64,000 bases of DNA from Sanguibacter suaedae (GCF_016342785.1 NZ_JAEINH010000003.1:62001-126000), one strand, 5' to 3'. Positions 8,773 through 18,242 are shown, counted from the first letter of the stretch. The notes: a model not told the origin generated them from the sequence alone. Translations and numbers: made by a program.

Positions 8773-9552
8773 GTGAAGGCACTCGCCGCCCGCCGGCACC
8801 ACCGGGCGACACCGGTCGTGCTGCTGCTGCTGGCACTGCTGGTCACGGGCGGCGTGTACGCCGCCCTGGCCTCCAGCCCAGCCAGCGCCGACACCACGAT
8901 GTCGGACGACATCGAGACCGGTGACAAGCTCTTCCAGGCGAACTGCGCCACGTGCCACGGGCCTGACGCCGAGGGCACGGAGAGCGCTCCGTCCCTCATC
9001 GGTGTCGGGGCCGCGTCCGTCGACTTCCAGGTCGGCACCGGACGCATGCCGATGCAGGCCAACGGCCCTCAGGCCCTCGAGAAGCCCGTGCAGATGACGG
9101 CCGAGCAGACCCGCCAGCTCGCAGCGTTCGTCGCCTCGCTCGGTGCCGGACCTGCGATCCCCACCGCTGAGCAGGTCGACCCGACGCTCGGTGACGCGTC
9201 GAACGGTGCCGCGGTGTTCCGTACCAACTGCGCCATGTGCCACAACGCCGTCGGTGCAGGTGGCGCCCTCTCCGAGGGCAAGTTCGCGCCCGCGCTGTGG
9301 GACGTCACACCCACGCACATCTACGAGGCGATGGCTACCGGACCTCAGTCCATGCCGGTCTTCAACGACGCGACGCTCACCCCGGAGGAGAAGCGCGACG
9401 TCATCGCCTACCTCGTGGAGCAGCGCGAAGGTTCGGCCGGAGGCCTCGACCTCGGCTCGCTCGGACCTGTCAGCGAAGGTCTCTGGGTGTGGATCGTCGG
9501 GATCGGAGCCCTCATCGGTTGCTCGGTCTGGATCGGAGCGAAGTCCTCATGA
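8773..9552 (+). CDS. qcrC: Di-haem cytochrome c subunit of the bc1 complex
   Basis: A 259-residue membrane-bound cytochrome cc. An N-terminal hydrophobic segment (~15-32) acts as signal-anchor. There are two class I haem sites, CATCH at residues 58-62 and CAMCH at 153-157, each in its own domain, and a C-terminal membrane helix (~237-256). In actinobacteria this di-haem subunit hands electrons straight to the CuA site of CtaC inside a bc1-aa3 supercomplex, without soluble cytochrome c. The start GTG 8773 follows GAGGA. Its stop overlaps the qcrA ATG by 4 nt. Confidence 0.95.
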   Translation: MKALAARRHHRATPVVLLLLALLVTGGVYAALASSPASADTTMSDDIETGDKLFQANCATCHGPDAEGTESAPSLIGVGAASVDFQVGTGRMPMQANGPQALEKPVQMTAEQTRQLAAFVASLGAGPAIPTAEQVDPTLGDASNGAAVFRTNCAMCHNAVGAGGALSEGKFAPALWDVTPTHIYEAMATGPQSMPVFNDATLTPEEKRDVIAYLVEQREGSAGGLDLGSLGPVSEGLWVWIVGIGALIGCSVWIGAKSS

Positions 9553-10583
9553 GCACTCACCACACCTCCTCGGACATCACCACGACCAACCCCGCCGGAA
9601 CACCCGAGCGCTTCAACGACCCGGGCATCCCTGAGCACCGCTCCCGCATGGCCGACCGCGACCCCAAGGCCGCGAAGCGGGCCGAGCGTCAGGTCGTCGT
9701 CCTGTTCGTCATCTCGATCCTCGGCACCATCGGCATGCTCGTCGCGTACTTCGCGATCCAGCCCGACGGCACCACCGCCGGGACGCGGAACTCGAACCTC
9801 GCGCTCGGCCTCGGCCTCTTCCTGTCGCTCATGGGGATCGGCCTCGCAGCCGTGCACTGGGCGAAGACGCTCATGTCGGACCACGAGAGGTCGGAGGAGC
9901 GGCACGACCAGCGGAGCCCCGACGAAGTGCGCGTCGCCGCCGTCACCGCACTGAAGGACGGCGCGGAGGACTCGGGCATCGCGCGACGGGGCGTGCTCAA
10001 GGGTGCGGTCGTCACCGCGCTCGGCCTCTTCCCGCTCACCATCGCGGTCCCCCTCATCGGCTCCGTCGGCAACGACTGGGACGTCAGCAAGTTCCGCCAC
10101 ACGATGTGGAAGAAGGGCACACGTCTGGCGACCGACCCTGCCGGCCGTCCCATCAAGGCGTCGGACGTGACCATCGGATCCGTCGTCCACGTCGTCCCCG
10201 ACGCTCCTGAGGAGGAGCGCCGCACCCACCACTGGATCACGGAGAAGGCCAAGTCCGTCGTCCTCATCGTCCGTCTCGACCCGGCGGACCTCAAGGAAGC
10301 CGAGGACCGCAAGGACTGGTCCTACAACGGCATCGTCGCCTACTCGAAGATCTGCACCCACGTCGGGTGCCCCGTCGCCCTGTACGAGCAGCAGACGCAC
10401 CACCTCCTCTGCCCGTGCCACCAGTCCACTTTCGACGTCGCCGACGGCGCAAAGGTCGTCTTCGGACCGGCGAAGCGGCCGCTCCCGCAGCTGCCCATCA
10501 CCGTCGACGACGAGGGCTACCTCATCGCACAGGACGACTTCAACGAGCCGGTCGGCCCGAGCTACTGGGAGCGCCTCAAGTGA
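9549..10583 (+). CDS. qcrA: Rieske iron-sulfur subunit of the bc1 complex
   Basis: A 344-residue membrane-anchored Rieske protein. Hydrophobic stretches at ~50-70, 84-104 and 150-172 match the three-helix actinobacterial form, unlike the one-helix mitochondrial type. The 2Fe-2S ligands are C269/H271 in CTHVGC and C288/H291 in CPCH, with C274 and C290 available for the stabilising disulfide. It takes electrons from menaquinol at the QcrB site and passes them to QcrC. Start overlaps qcrC (ATGA) and the stop overlaps the qcrB GTG, so the three are translationally coupled. Confidence 0.95.
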   Translation: MSTHHTSSDITTTNPAGTPERFNDPGIPEHRSRMADRDPKAAKRAERQVVVLFVISILGTIGMLVAYFAIQPDGTTAGTRNSNLALGLGLFLSLMGIGLAAVHWAKTLMSDHERSEERHDQRSPDEVRVAAVTALKDGAEDSGIARRGVLKGAVVTALGLFPLTIAVPLIGSVGNDWDVSKFRHTMWKKGTRLATDPAGRPIKASDVTIGSVVHVVPDAPEEERRTHHWITEKAKSVVLIVRLDPADLKEAEDRKDWSYNGIVAYSKICTHVGCPVALYEQQTHHLLCPCHQSTFDVADGAKVVFGPAKRPLPQLPITVDDEGYLIAQDDFNEPVGPSYWERLK

Positions 10584-12295
10584 GCAGCACAGAACGCGCC
10601 GCGGCAGGTACCGCGGACTATCTCGACCAGCGCACCGGGGTCGCCTCAGCAGTCAAGGGGTTCGCCCGCAAGATCTTCCCGGACCACTGGTCCTTCCTCC
10701 TGGGTGAGATCGCCCTCTACTCCTTCGTCGTCCTGCTGATCTCGGGCGTCTTCCTCACCATGTTCTTCGTGCCCTCGATGGGTCTCATGGAGTACGAGGG
10801 CCCCATCGCGTCGATGAACGGGCAGCTCATGTCCGAGGCGTTCGCCTCGACGCTCGACCTGTCGTTCGAGGTCCCGGGCGGGCTGCTCATGCGGCAGATC
10901 CACCACTGGTCAGCACTGCTCTTCATGGCCGCGATCGTCACGCACATGATGCGCGTGTTCTTCACCGGTGCCTTCCGCAAGCCGCGTGAGCTCAACTGGA
11001 TGGTCGGTTTCATCCTGATGATCCTCGGCCTCGCTGCCGGCTTCACCGGGTACTCGCTCCCCGACGACGTGCTCTCCGGCAACGGTCTGCGCATCACGGA
11101 CGGCGTCGTGAAGTCCATCCCGCTCGTCGGCTCGTACATGTCGTACATGATCTTCGGCGGGGAGTTCCCCGGCGAGCACATCATCCCGAGGCTCTTCACC
11201 CTCCACATCCTCGTGGTGCCGGCGCTGATCCTCGCACTCATCGGGCTCCACCTGCTCTTCGTGGTCCTCCACAAGCACACCCAGTACCCCGGCGGCGGGC
11301 GCACCGACAAGAACGTCGTCGGCTTCCCCCTGTTCCCCGTGTACGTCGCGAAGGCTGGTGGGTTCTTCTTCATCGTCTTCGGTGTCCTCGCGCTCATGGG
11401 CGGCACCATGGCGATCAACAACGTCTGGAACTACGGGCCGTACGACCCCTCCCCCGTGTCGGCGGGCGCCCAGCCCGACTGGTACATGCTCTTCCTCGAG
11501 GGATCCCTGCGCCTCATGCCCGGGCAGACGGAGTTCGTCATCGCGGGATACACCCTGTCGCTGAACGTCCTCATCCCGGCAGTGGTGGTCCCAGGTCTGC
11601 TGTTCACCTTCCTGGCCGTGTACCCGTTCCTCGAGGCGGCCGTGACCAAGGACAAGCGCGAGCACCACGTGCTCGACCGCCCGCGGAACGTCCCCGTGCG
11701 CACGGGCCTCGGTGTCGCGTTCCTCGCCGAGTTCATCCTCCTTGCGCTCGCCGGTTCCAACGACCTCATCGCGACCCACTTCGACCTGTCGCTCAACGCC
11801 ATCACATGGGTCTTCCGGGTCGGGTTCTTCGTCCTGCCCGTCATCGCGTTCTGGGTCACCAAGCGCATCTGCCTGGGCCTCCAGCGCAAGGATCGCGAGC
11901 TCGTCCTTCACGGGCACGAGACCGGTCGGATCGTCCGGTTCGCCAACGGTGAGTACATCGAGGTCCACAAGCCGATCAGCGACGAGGAGCGGTGGCTCCG
12001 TGTCAACTACGACGCGCACCGCCCGCTCGAGATCGAACCGCGCGAGGACTCCCGCGGGGTGCGCCGCAAGGGGTTCCGCAAGGACCAGGCGCTGCAGGCG
12101 CTCTCGCGATTCTTCTACGAGGACCGTGTGGAGCCAGTGACCCCGGCCGAGCTGGCCGCTGCTCACTCGCACGGCGACCACGACTCTCTCGGTTCCGCCG
12201 AGGACAGCGAGTCCGCCCTTGCGATCGCTGGTGCTCCCAGAGACGCCGCACCGGCACCAGACCAGCAGTCGGACGACCACGGGCACATGTCCTGA
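10580..12295 (+). CDS. qcrB: Cytochrome b subunit of the bc1 complex
   Basis: A 571-residue menaquinol-oxidising cytochrome b with eight or more membrane helices. Haem-ligand histidines lie in helices such as RQIHHWSALLFMAAIVTHMM and in the segment around LHILVVPALILALIGLHLLF; the quinol-site PDW appears in GAQPDWYMLFLEG. The C-terminal ~110 residues are an extended hydrophilic tail after the last helix, longer than in proteobacterial homologues and usual for actinobacteria. GTG 10580 overlaps the qcrA stop by 3 nt; an in-frame extension upstream is only a shadow of qcrA. Confidence 0.95.
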   Translation: MSSTERAAAGTADYLDQRTGVASAVKGFARKIFPDHWSFLLGEIALYSFVVLLISGVFLTMFFVPSMGLMEYEGPIASMNGQLMSEAFASTLDLSFEVPGGLLMRQIHHWSALLFMAAIVTHMMRVFFTGAFRKPRELNWMVGFILMILGLAAGFTGYSLPDDVLSGNGLRITDGVVKSIPLVGSYMSYMIFGGEFPGEHIIPRLFTLHILVVPALILALIGLHLLFVVLHKHTQYPGGGRTDKNVVGFPLFPVYVAKAGGFFFIVFGVLALMGGTMAINNVWNYGPYDPSPVSAGAQPDWYMLFLEGSLRLMPGQTEFVIAGYTLSLNVLIPAVVVPGLLFTFLAVYPFLEAAVTKDKREHHVLDRPRNVPVRTGLGVAFLAEFILLALAGSNDLIATHFDLSLNAITWVFRVGFFVLPVIAFWVTKRICLGLQRKDRELVLHGHETGRIVRFANGEYIEVHKPISDEERWLRVNYDAHRPLEIEPREDSRGVRRKGFRKDQALQALSRFFYEDRVEPVTPAELAAAHSHGDHDSLGSAEDSESALAIAGAPRDAAPAPDQQSDDHGHMS

Positions 12296-12422
12296 TGGTG
12301 CTGCACTGTTGAGACGTGGCCCGCGCCTGTCTCCTCGCCTCGTGGCGCCCGGTCGCGGGCCACTCGCTTTCCCGCACGCACGGCTCTCACGCCGTGAACA
12401 CACCCTCTAGGAGGACATCGGA

Positions 12423-13049
12423 ATGGCTGCATACACCCTGCCAGATCTCGGGTACGACTACGGCGCGCTCGAGCCGCACATCTCCGGTCGCATCATGGAG
12501 CTGCACCACTCCAAGCATCACCAGGCGTACGTCACCGGCGCGAACACAGCCCTCGAGAAGCTCGCCGAAGCTCGTGAGAGCGGTGACCTCGCTGCGGTGA
12601 ACCTCCACTCCAAGAACCTCGCGTTCAACCTCGGAGGGCACGTCAACCACTCCGCGTTCTGGTCGAACCTCTCCCCCGAGGGAGGCGGCGAGCCCACCGG
12701 TGACATCGCCGCTGCGATCGACGAGGACTTCGGGTCGTTCGAGGCGTTCAAGAAGCACTTCGCCGCCGTCGCCGCGGGCGTGCAGGGCTCCGGGTGGGCC
12801 ATCCTCGCCTGGGACTCCATCGGGCAGAAGCTCATCATCGTCCAGCTGTACGACCAGCAGGGCAACATTCCCCTCGGCCTGACGCCCATCGTCCTCCTGG
12901 ACGTCTGGGAGCACGCCTACTACCTGGACTACCAGAACGTGCGTGCCGACTACGTGACCGCGTGGTGGAACATCGTCAACTGGGCGGACGCCGACGCGCG
13001 TCTCGCGCGGGCACGCACCCAGACCGCAGGGCTCATCGTCCCCTCCTGA
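12423..13049 (+). CDS. sodA: Superoxide dismutase, Mn/Fe type
   Basis: A 208-residue cytosolic Mn/Fe superoxide dismutase converting superoxide to peroxide and oxygen. Metal ligands are H28 (in MELHHSKHH), H76 (in HVNHSAFW), D160 and H164 (in DVWEHAYY). No signal peptide is visible. The ribosome site AGGAGG precedes ATG 12423. The gene sits between the bc1 genes and the oxidase genes, closed by a strong hairpin at 13112-13148. Whether the metal is Mn or Fe cannot be read safely. The placement suggests protection of the respiratory chain, an inference from context. Confidence 0.95.
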   Translation: MAAYTLPDLGYDYGALEPHISGRIMELHHSKHHQAYVTGANTALEKLAEARESGDLAAVNLHSKNLAFNLGGHVNHSAFWSNLSPEGGGEPTGDIAAAIDEDFGSFEAFKKHFAAVAAGVQGSGWAILAWDSIGQKLIIVQLYDQQGNIPLGLTPIVLLDVWEHAYYLDYQNVRADYVTAWWNIVNWADADARLARARTQTAGLIVPS

Positions 13050-13111
13050 CCGGTTCGCTGGGTCCGCCAGGCACACCCCAGGCCCAGCGAGAGTTACCCC
13101 GTGCCAGTCCA

Positions 13112-13148
13112 TCGAGGGCGCCCACCACATACCGGTGGGCGCCCTCGA
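13112..13148 (+). terminator. Terminator of sodA
   Basis: A perfect 15-bp inverted repeat, TCGAGGGCGCCCACC at 13112-13126 and its complement at 13134-13148, with a 7-nt loop, 63 nt after the sodA stop. There is no T-run, which is normal for high-G+C hairpins. Confidence 0.8.
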
Positions 13149-13165
13149 CTCATATGGCAGCGCAC

Positions 13166-13219
13166 CACGCCACGCCACGCCACGCCACGCCACGCCACGC
13201 CACGCCACGCCACGCCACG
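13166..13219. repeat. CACGC pentanucleotide tandem repeat
   Basis: Ten perfect head-to-tail copies of CACGC from 13166 to 13215, then a partial CACG. It lies in the 348-nt gap between sodA and the convergent ctaF. The rest of that gap holds the two terminators and no supported gene. A unit of 5 in non-coding DNA is typical of a slippage-prone microsatellite; there are no spacers, so it is not a CRISPR array. Confidence 0.9.
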
Positions 13220-13318
13220 GGGCATGATGCAGAGCCCTAGCCAGGATTTCCCATGCGCGGTGCCAGACGGGCAACAAGAGACAGTGGCGAATCCTCGAAG
13301 GAGAGTGCATCACACGAC

Positions 13319-13353
13319 GATCGCCCCCTCTCCGGTGTGGAGAAGGGGCGATC
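13319..13353 (-). terminator. Terminator of the ctaC-ctaD-ctaF operon
   Basis: Arms at 13319-13333 and 13339-13353 pair over 15 bp with one mismatch around a 5-nt loop, 44 nt downstream of the ctaF stop on the minus strand. The stem contains GATCGCCCC and GGGGCGATC. Confidence 0.7.
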
Positions 13354-13397
13354 TCGAGATTGGCGCCCGCGCTTGGTCCTCGCGGGACGTGGGTGGG

Positions 13398-13799
13398 TCA
13401 GTGGGCGTGCTGTCCTCGGGAGAACTCGAAGACCCAGCCGACGAGGGCGATGATCGAGAACACCACTCCGATGCCGACGATCCACCACCCTGCAGCGAGC
13501 CCGAGGAACACGATCGCCGCTCCGGCGGCGATGGCGAGAGGCCACCAGCTCCAGGGCGAGAAGACGCCCTGCTCACCGGCGCCCTGCTCGATCTCTCCCT
13601 CGGGGTCGTCCTCGGGACGGGCATCGATGCGGCGTGCGGTGGCCGCGAGGTACCACCCGATCATCGCGACGAGACCGGCCGTGAGGAACAGGCCGACGAT
13701 GCCGACCGGCTCGGACCACCCCGTCCAGAAACCGTAGACGAGCGCGACGAGGAGGAAGAACGGCGCGAGGTAGGTGAAGAGGTTGCTCTCGATCTTCAT
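13398..13799 (-). CDS. ctaF: Cytochrome c oxidase subunit IV (actinobacterial)
   Basis: A 133-residue accessory subunit of the actinobacterial aa3 oxidase. Four hydrophobic helices are visible: residues ~9-27 and 34-52, then after an acidic loop ~85-100 and 103-122. The motif SPWSWWPL precedes the second helix pair. Its ATG overlaps the ctaD stop by 4 nt (ATGA). It is the last gene of the leftward ctaC-ctaD-ctaF operon. The subunit has no redox centre and probably stabilises the complex. Confidence 0.9.
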   Translation of the reverse strand: MKIESNLFTYLAPFFLLVALVYGFWTGWSEPVGIVGLFLTAGLVAMIGWYLAATARRIDARPEDDPEGEIEQGAGEQGVFSPWSWWPLAIAAGAAIVFLGLAAGWWIVGIGVVFSIIALVGWVFEFSRGQHAH

Positions 13800-15574
13800 G
13801 ACTGTCGGCCTTCCGTGGTCGTCCCTGCGTCCTTCTCGTCGACGCGGCGCTGCGCGTCCTCCTGCTCACCTCGGCGGTCCGGCTCGCCGTAGACCTTGTC
13901 GAGGACTGTCGGGTTGGCGAACTGGTGGTCCATGGCGGCGACCTCGGGGTGGTGGAGGTCGAAGGCGGGACGCTCCGAGCGGATCCGCGGCAGCGCCACG
14001 AAGTTGTGCCTCGGCGGCGGGCAGGAGGTGGCCCACTCGAGCGAGGCCCCGAAGCCCCATGGGTCGTCCACGGTGACCTTCGGCGCGTTGCGCCACGTGG
14101 TGTAGACGTTCCAGAGGAACGGCAGCGTCGAGGCCGCGAGGATGAACGAACCGACCGTGGACACCTGGTTCATCCAGGTGAAACCCTCCTCGGGCATGTA
14201 GTCCGCGTAACGGCGCGGCATGCCCTCGGCACCCAGCCAGTGCTGGATGAGGAACGTCGTGTGGAAACCGACGAAGAGGAGCCAGAAGTGGAGCTTGCCG
14301 AGCCGCTCGTCGAGCATGCGTCCGGTGAACTTGGGCCACCAGAAGTAGAAGCCGGCGAACATCGCGAACACGACTGTCCCGAAGACGACGTAGTGGAAGT
14401 GCGCCACGACGAAGTAGGTGTCGGAGACGTGGAAGTCCATGACCGGGCTCGACAGGATGATCCCCGTGAGACCGCCGAAGAGGAACGTCACGAGGAAGCC
14501 GAGCGACCAGAGCATCGGGGTCTCGTACGTGAGCTTCCCGCGCCACATCGTGCCGATCCAGTTGAAGAACTTCACACCGGTCGGGACTGCGATGAGCATC
14601 GTCATGAACGAGAAGAACGGGAGGAGGACCGCACCGGTGACGTACATGTGGTGCGCCCAGACGGTCACAGAGAGCGCTGCGATGGCGATCGTCGCGTAGA
14701 CGAGTCCCTTGTAGCCGAAGATCGGCTTGCGGCTGAAGACCGGCAGGATCTCGCTGACGATCCCGAAGAACGGGAGGGCGATGATGTACACCTCGGGGTG
14801 CCCGAAGAACCAGAAGAGGTGCTGCCAGAGGATGGCCCCGCCGTTCTCCGGGTTGAAGATCTGGGCACCGAGGCGCCGGTCTGCGCCGAGGGCGAAGAGC
14901 GCGGCCGCGAGGGGCGGGAAGGCCATGAGCACGAGGAGGCTGGTGACCAGGGTGTTCCACGTGAAGATCGGCATCCGGAACATCGTCATCCCGGGTGCAC
15001 GCATCGTGATGATCGTGGTGATGAAGTTCACCGCGCCGAGGATCGTCCCGAACCCGGTCATCGCGAGCCCGAAGACCCAGAGGTCACCACCCAGGCCCGG
15101 GCTGAAGGTCGCGCTGGAGAGCGGGGCGTAGGCGAACCAGCCGAACGAGGCGGCACCCTGCGGCGTGAAGAACCCTGCTGAGGCGATGATCCCGCCGAAG
15201 AGGTAGAGCCAGTAGGCAAACATGTTCAGACGCGGGAAGCAGACGTCGGGCGCACCGATCTGCAGCGGCATGATGATGTTCGCGAAACCCGCGAAGAGCG
15301 GCGTCGCGAACAGCAGGAGCATGATCGTCCCGTGCATCGTGAACAGCTGGTTGTACTGCTCGTTGCTCTGCACGATCTGGATCCCGGGCTCGAAGAGCTC
15401 GGCACGGATCACCAGGGCCATGAGGCCACCGATGCAGAAGAAGATGAAGGACGTGATCAGGTACATGTACCCGATCGTCTTGTGATCGGTGGAGGTGACC
15501 CACTTGATCACGGTGCGGCCCAGGGTCTGGCGCCGTGGGCCCAGACCGGGAACCGTCTCGTCTGCCGCTGCCAT
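13796..15574 (-). CDS. ctaD: Cytochrome c oxidase subunit I (aa3 type)
   Basis: A 592-residue catalytic subunit with 12 predicted membrane helices. Key sites are [12 protein letters not shown] (haem a ligand His), [16 protein letters not shown] (CuB His and the cross-linked Tyr, plus the Glu of the D-channel), WAHHMYVTG (two CuB His) and [12 protein letters not shown] (haem a3 and haem a His). The C-terminal tail is hydrophilic. It reduces oxygen to water with proton pumping. ATG 15574 overlaps the ctaC stop; the stop overlaps ctaF. A longer frame upstream only reads antisense or out of frame within ctaC. Confidence 0.97.
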   Translation of the reverse strand: MAAADETVPGLGPRRQTLGRTVIKWVTSTDHKTIGYMYLITSFIFFCIGGLMALVIRAELFEPGIQIVQSNEQYNQLFTMHGTIMLLLFATPLFAGFANIIMPLQIGAPDVCFPRLNMFAYWLYLFGGIIASAGFFTPQGAASFGWFAYAPLSSATFSPGLGGDLWVFGLAMTGFGTILGAVNFITTIITMRAPGMTMFRMPIFTWNTLVTSLLVLMAFPPLAAALFALGADRRLGAQIFNPENGGAILWQHLFWFFGHPEVYIIALPFFGIVSEILPVFSRKPIFGYKGLVYATIAIAALSVTVWAHHMYVTGAVLLPFFSFMTMLIAVPTGVKFFNWIGTMWRGKLTYETPMLWSLGFLVTFLFGGLTGIILSSPVMDFHVSDTYFVVAHFHYVVFGTVVFAMFAGFYFWWPKFTGRMLDERLGKLHFWLLFVGFHTTFLIQHWLGAEGMPRRYADYMPEEGFTWMNQVSTVGSFILAASTLPFLWNVYTTWRNAPKVTVDDPWGFGASLEWATSCPPPRHNFVALPRIRSERPAFDLHHPEVAAMDHQFANPTVLDKVYGEPDRRGEQEDAQRRVDEKDAGTTTEGRQS

Positions 15575-16488
15575 CAGTTCTCGCCTTCCCTGGAGTCGCC
15601 CTGCGCTCCGTCTTGCTGGCGGCGGAGCTCGAGACCGAGCTCTCCGCTCTGGCCCTTCGCCCGCAGCTCGTCCATGTGCGTGTCGAACTCCTCGCGGGAC
15701 ACGACCTCCACGTTGAAGAGCATCCCCGAGTGGAACTCCCCGCAGAGCTCGGCGCACTTTCCTGCGTAGACGCCCTCGCGGAGAGGCGTCACCTGCCACT
15801 CGTTGGTCCGGAAGGGGATCATGTCCATCTTGTCGAGGAAGGCCGGGATCCAGAACGAGTGGATGACGTCGCGGGAGTCGAGCTCGAAGCGGACCGTCTC
15901 ACCCACGGGGAGGTAGAGGGTCGGGAACGAGGTGTCCGTGCCCGGCGCGCCGAGGTCGTCGGTGAGCTGACCGACGTTCACCGCGTGCTGCCCGGTCTCG
16001 TAGACGTCCTCGTCGAGGTAGTTGAAGTCCCAGCTCCACTGCTTGCCGATGACCTGCACGGTGAGGTCCGGCTCCGTGGAGAGGTCACGCATCTCCGTCA
16101 TGTCGCGCTGGGTGAAGAAGAAGAGCACACCGACCATGACGATGGGCACGATCGTGTACATGATCTCGAGCGGCAGGTGGTAGCGGGTCTGCACGGGCAG
16201 GACATCATCGTCCTTGCGCTTGCGGTAGGCCACGACGCACCAGAGCATCAGGCCCCACGTGATCAGCCCGACCACGAGCGCTGCGGTCCACGACCCGACC
16301 CAGAGGTCGGTGGCGCGATCCGTCTGGTCGGTGACGGGGCCGTCCTCGAAGCCGGGCAGGAAACCACGCTGGGCTTCGGCCGAGCAGCCGGACAGGGCGA
16401 GCGCGACGAGCGCTGTGGCGACGACCAACCTGCTGGTCGTCCGCCGGGTGCGGGTGGGGCGTTCCGAGCGCAAGGGGTGGCCTTTCAC
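15574..16488 (-). CDS. ctaC: Cytochrome c oxidase subunit II (CuA), lipoprotein
   Basis: A 304-residue CuA-bearing subunit. The N-terminus has a lipoprotein signal, with LALSGC as lipobox, then two membrane helices (roughly 58-82 and 98-118) and a periplasmic-side cupredoxin domain. The CuA ligands lie in [16 protein letters not shown] plus an upstream His in DVIHSFWIP. It accepts electrons from QcrC. GTG 16488 is chosen because it gives a short basic N-region before the lipobox; an ORF extending to 16617 would add 43 residues of no recognisable character. It is the first gene of ctaC-ctaD-ctaF. Confidence 0.93.
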   Translation of the reverse strand: MKGHPLRSERPTRTRRTTSRLVVATALVALALSGCSAEAQRGFLPGFEDGPVTDQTDRATDLWVGSWTAALVVGLITWGLMLWCVVAYRKRKDDDVLPVQTRYHLPLEIMYTIVPIVMVGVLFFFTQRDMTEMRDLSTEPDLTVQVIGKQWSWDFNYLDEDVYETGQHAVNVGQLTDDLGAPGTDTSFPTLYLPVGETVRFELDSRDVIHSFWIPAFLDKMDMIPFRTNEWQVTPLREGVYAGKCAELCGEFHSGMLFNVEVVSREEFDTHMDELRAKGQSGELGLELRRQQDGAQGDSREGEN

Positions 16489-16690
16489 ATCACGTCCTGC
16501 GCACCACTCCTGCTCGGGCAGCACACAGGACCTTCGTCCTCGACGAGATGAAGCGTATCGCGGACTTGCCCTCCCCAGCGCCCTGGGCGCGCGCCCCGAG
16601 TGTGACAAATGCTGCACTCAGTCACAGTTGCTAACACGCGGACCCGGACTGTCATGAACCCTCCCGGTGCGGGGCTCGTCGAGGCTCTCT

Positions 16691-16718
16691 CGAGCGACGA
16701 GCGACGAGCGACGAGCGG
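16691..16718. repeat. 7-bp tandem repeat (CGAGCGA x4)
   Basis: Four consecutive heptamers, three perfect CGAGCGA and a final CGAGCGG, in the 291-nt divergent gap between ctaC and the desulfurase-like gene. No other feature besides the TACCGT box at 16768-16773 is seen in this gap. Confidence 0.75.
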
Positions 16719-16779
16719 CGCCCGACGCCCCCGCCCTCGAGAGTCCGAGCACCGGGTGCCCCGCCGCTACCGTGGTGCT

Positions 16780-17994
16780 GTGATCACTCCCGACCCCGCC
16801 GACGCACCCGGGCAGGACGCGGCCACGCAGGCCCCCCACCGCCCTCGTCGGGCCCATCTCGACGCCGGGGGCAGCGCCCGGCTGCTCCCGGCTGCGCGGC
16901 AGGCCTTCCTCGAGGCGCTCGAGGACGGATGGGCCGACCCTGCCCGCCTCCACTCGGAGTCGCGACGAGCGCGCTCGTTCCTCGACGCTGCGCGCGAGAC
17001 CTTCGCCGCGCGTCTCGGCGCCCGGACCGAGGAGGTCCACCTCGCCCCCTCGCACGTCCTCGCGACGCACTCCGCGGTCCGCGCGGTCGTCTCGGGACGC
17101 CGCCGGACGGGTCGCGCCGTCGTCGCCTCCGCCGTGGAGCGCGCGGCGGTGCTCGACGCAGCCTCCTATGCCGCGGACGCCCGGACCACCGGCGCGCCGA
17201 GCCCCGCCGTGGTCCCGGTGGACCGGCTCGGACGGGTGGACGTCGACGCGTTCGCTGCCGCCGTCCGTCAGCCCGGTGTGGCGCTCGCCGCCCTGCAGCA
17301 CGCGAACGGCGAGGTCGGCACGGTGCAGCCCGTGGACGCCATGCACGAGGCGGCGCGTGCCGCGCGGGTCCCGCTCCTCGTCGATGCGGGCGCGTCCGTC
17401 GGCCACGTCGCTCCACCGCGGTCGTGGGACCTCGTGACGGCCGATGCCGCCGACTGGGGTGGCCCGCAGGGGATCGCCGTCCTCGCCGTCCGGGCGGGGG
17501 TCCGATGGCGAGCGGAGTGGCCCGAGGCGCCCGACCCGTGGTTCCCCGGTGGTGTGAGCGTGCCTGCCGCGCTGGCCGCGGCGGTCGCCCTCGAGAGCGC
17601 CCTGTCCGACCAGGCGGCGCAGGACGCGCGTCGACGGGAGCTCGTCGCCGAGATCAGGGAGGTCGTCGCGCGGACGGTGCCGGATGTCGAGGTCGTCGGC
17701 GATCCCGTCGACAGGCTCCCTCACGTCGTGACGTTCTCGTGCCTGTACGCCGACGGCGAGGCCCTCCTCACCGAGCTCGACCGGGAGGGATTCGCGGTCG
17801 GGTCGGGGTCGGCATGCACGTCGGCGACCCTCCGTCCGAGCCACGTGCTCGCGGCCATGGGGGTGCTCACGCACGGCAACGTCAGGATCGCTCTCGACCG
17901 GACGACGACCCGCGACGACGTCGCGGCCTTCCTCGCGGCGCTGCCACCCGCGGTCGCCCGCGTCCGCGGCTCTCTGGGTGCCGGTGCTCTGTGA
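16780..17994 (+). CDS. Cysteine-desulfurase-fold protein lacking the PLP lysine
   Basis: A 404-residue class V aminotransferase-fold protein most like NifS/IscS desulfurases. The active-site Cys loop is intact: GSGSACTSAT with C346, followed by RPSHVLAAMG. The cofactor pocket is not. The SAHK-x-GGP motif that carries the PLP lysine reads ADAADWGGP, with A224 and D225 in place of His and Lys. The Gln that contacts the PLP ring (VDAxQS) is A205, and the GATE loop is absent (SHVLATHS). It may therefore bind sulfur but not make PLP Schiff-base chemistry. GTG 16780 has TACCGT 6 nt upstream. The stop overlaps a TusA-like gene. Function unknown. Confidence 0.8.
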   Translation: MITPDPADAPGQDAATQAPHRPRRAHLDAGGSARLLPAARQAFLEALEDGWADPARLHSESRRARSFLDAARETFAARLGARTEEVHLAPSHVLATHSAVRAVVSGRRRTGRAVVASAVERAAVLDAASYAADARTTGAPSPAVVPVDRLGRVDVDAFAAAVRQPGVALAALQHANGEVGTVQPVDAMHEAARAARVPLLVDAGASVGHVAPPRSWDLVTADAADWGGPQGIAVLAVRAGVRWRAEWPEAPDPWFPGGVSVPAALAAAVALESALSDQAAQDARRRELVAEIREVVARTVPDVEVVGDPVDRLPHVVTFSCLYADGEALLTELDREGFAVGSGSACTSATLRPSHVLAAMGVLTHGNVRIALDRTTTRDDVAAFLAALPPAVARVRGSLGAGAL

Positions 17995-18242
17995 CGCACG
18001 AGGACGCGGTGGTGGTCGACGCCCGCGGGAAGCGGTGCCCGGTCCCGGTGATCGACCTGGCCCGCGCGTGCCGTGGGCTCCCGGGAGGAGGTCTCGTGAC
18101 GGTGCTCTGCACCGACCCGGCCGCGGAGCACGACGTCCCCGCGTGGGCACGGATGCGCGGTCACACCTTGGTCGGATCGTCGAGGATCGCGGGGTCGGAG
18201 GCACACATCGCGCTCACCGTACGACTCGGCCCCGACGCCTGA
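17991..18242 (+). CDS. TusA-like sulfur-carrier protein
   Basis: An 83-residue SirA/TusA-family protein. The N-terminal CPxP motif is present as CPVP at residues 16-19, with C16 as the expected persulfide-carrying cysteine. The GTG start overlaps the stop of the desulfurase-like gene by 4 nt, so the two are translationally coupled and likely partners in sulfur transfer. TusA proteins deliver sulfur from desulfurases to tRNA thiolation, molybdenum cofactor or other acceptors; the acceptor here is unknown. Confidence 0.85.
   Translation: MTHEDAVVVDARGKRCPVPVIDLARACRGLPGGGLVTVLCTDPAAEHDVPAWARMRGHTLVGSSRIAGSEAHIALTVRLGPDA

Noticed and set aside
13166-13219. Short repeat array as a CRISPR
   Set aside because: Units are 5 bp, directly adjacent and without spacers, and no cas genes are present.
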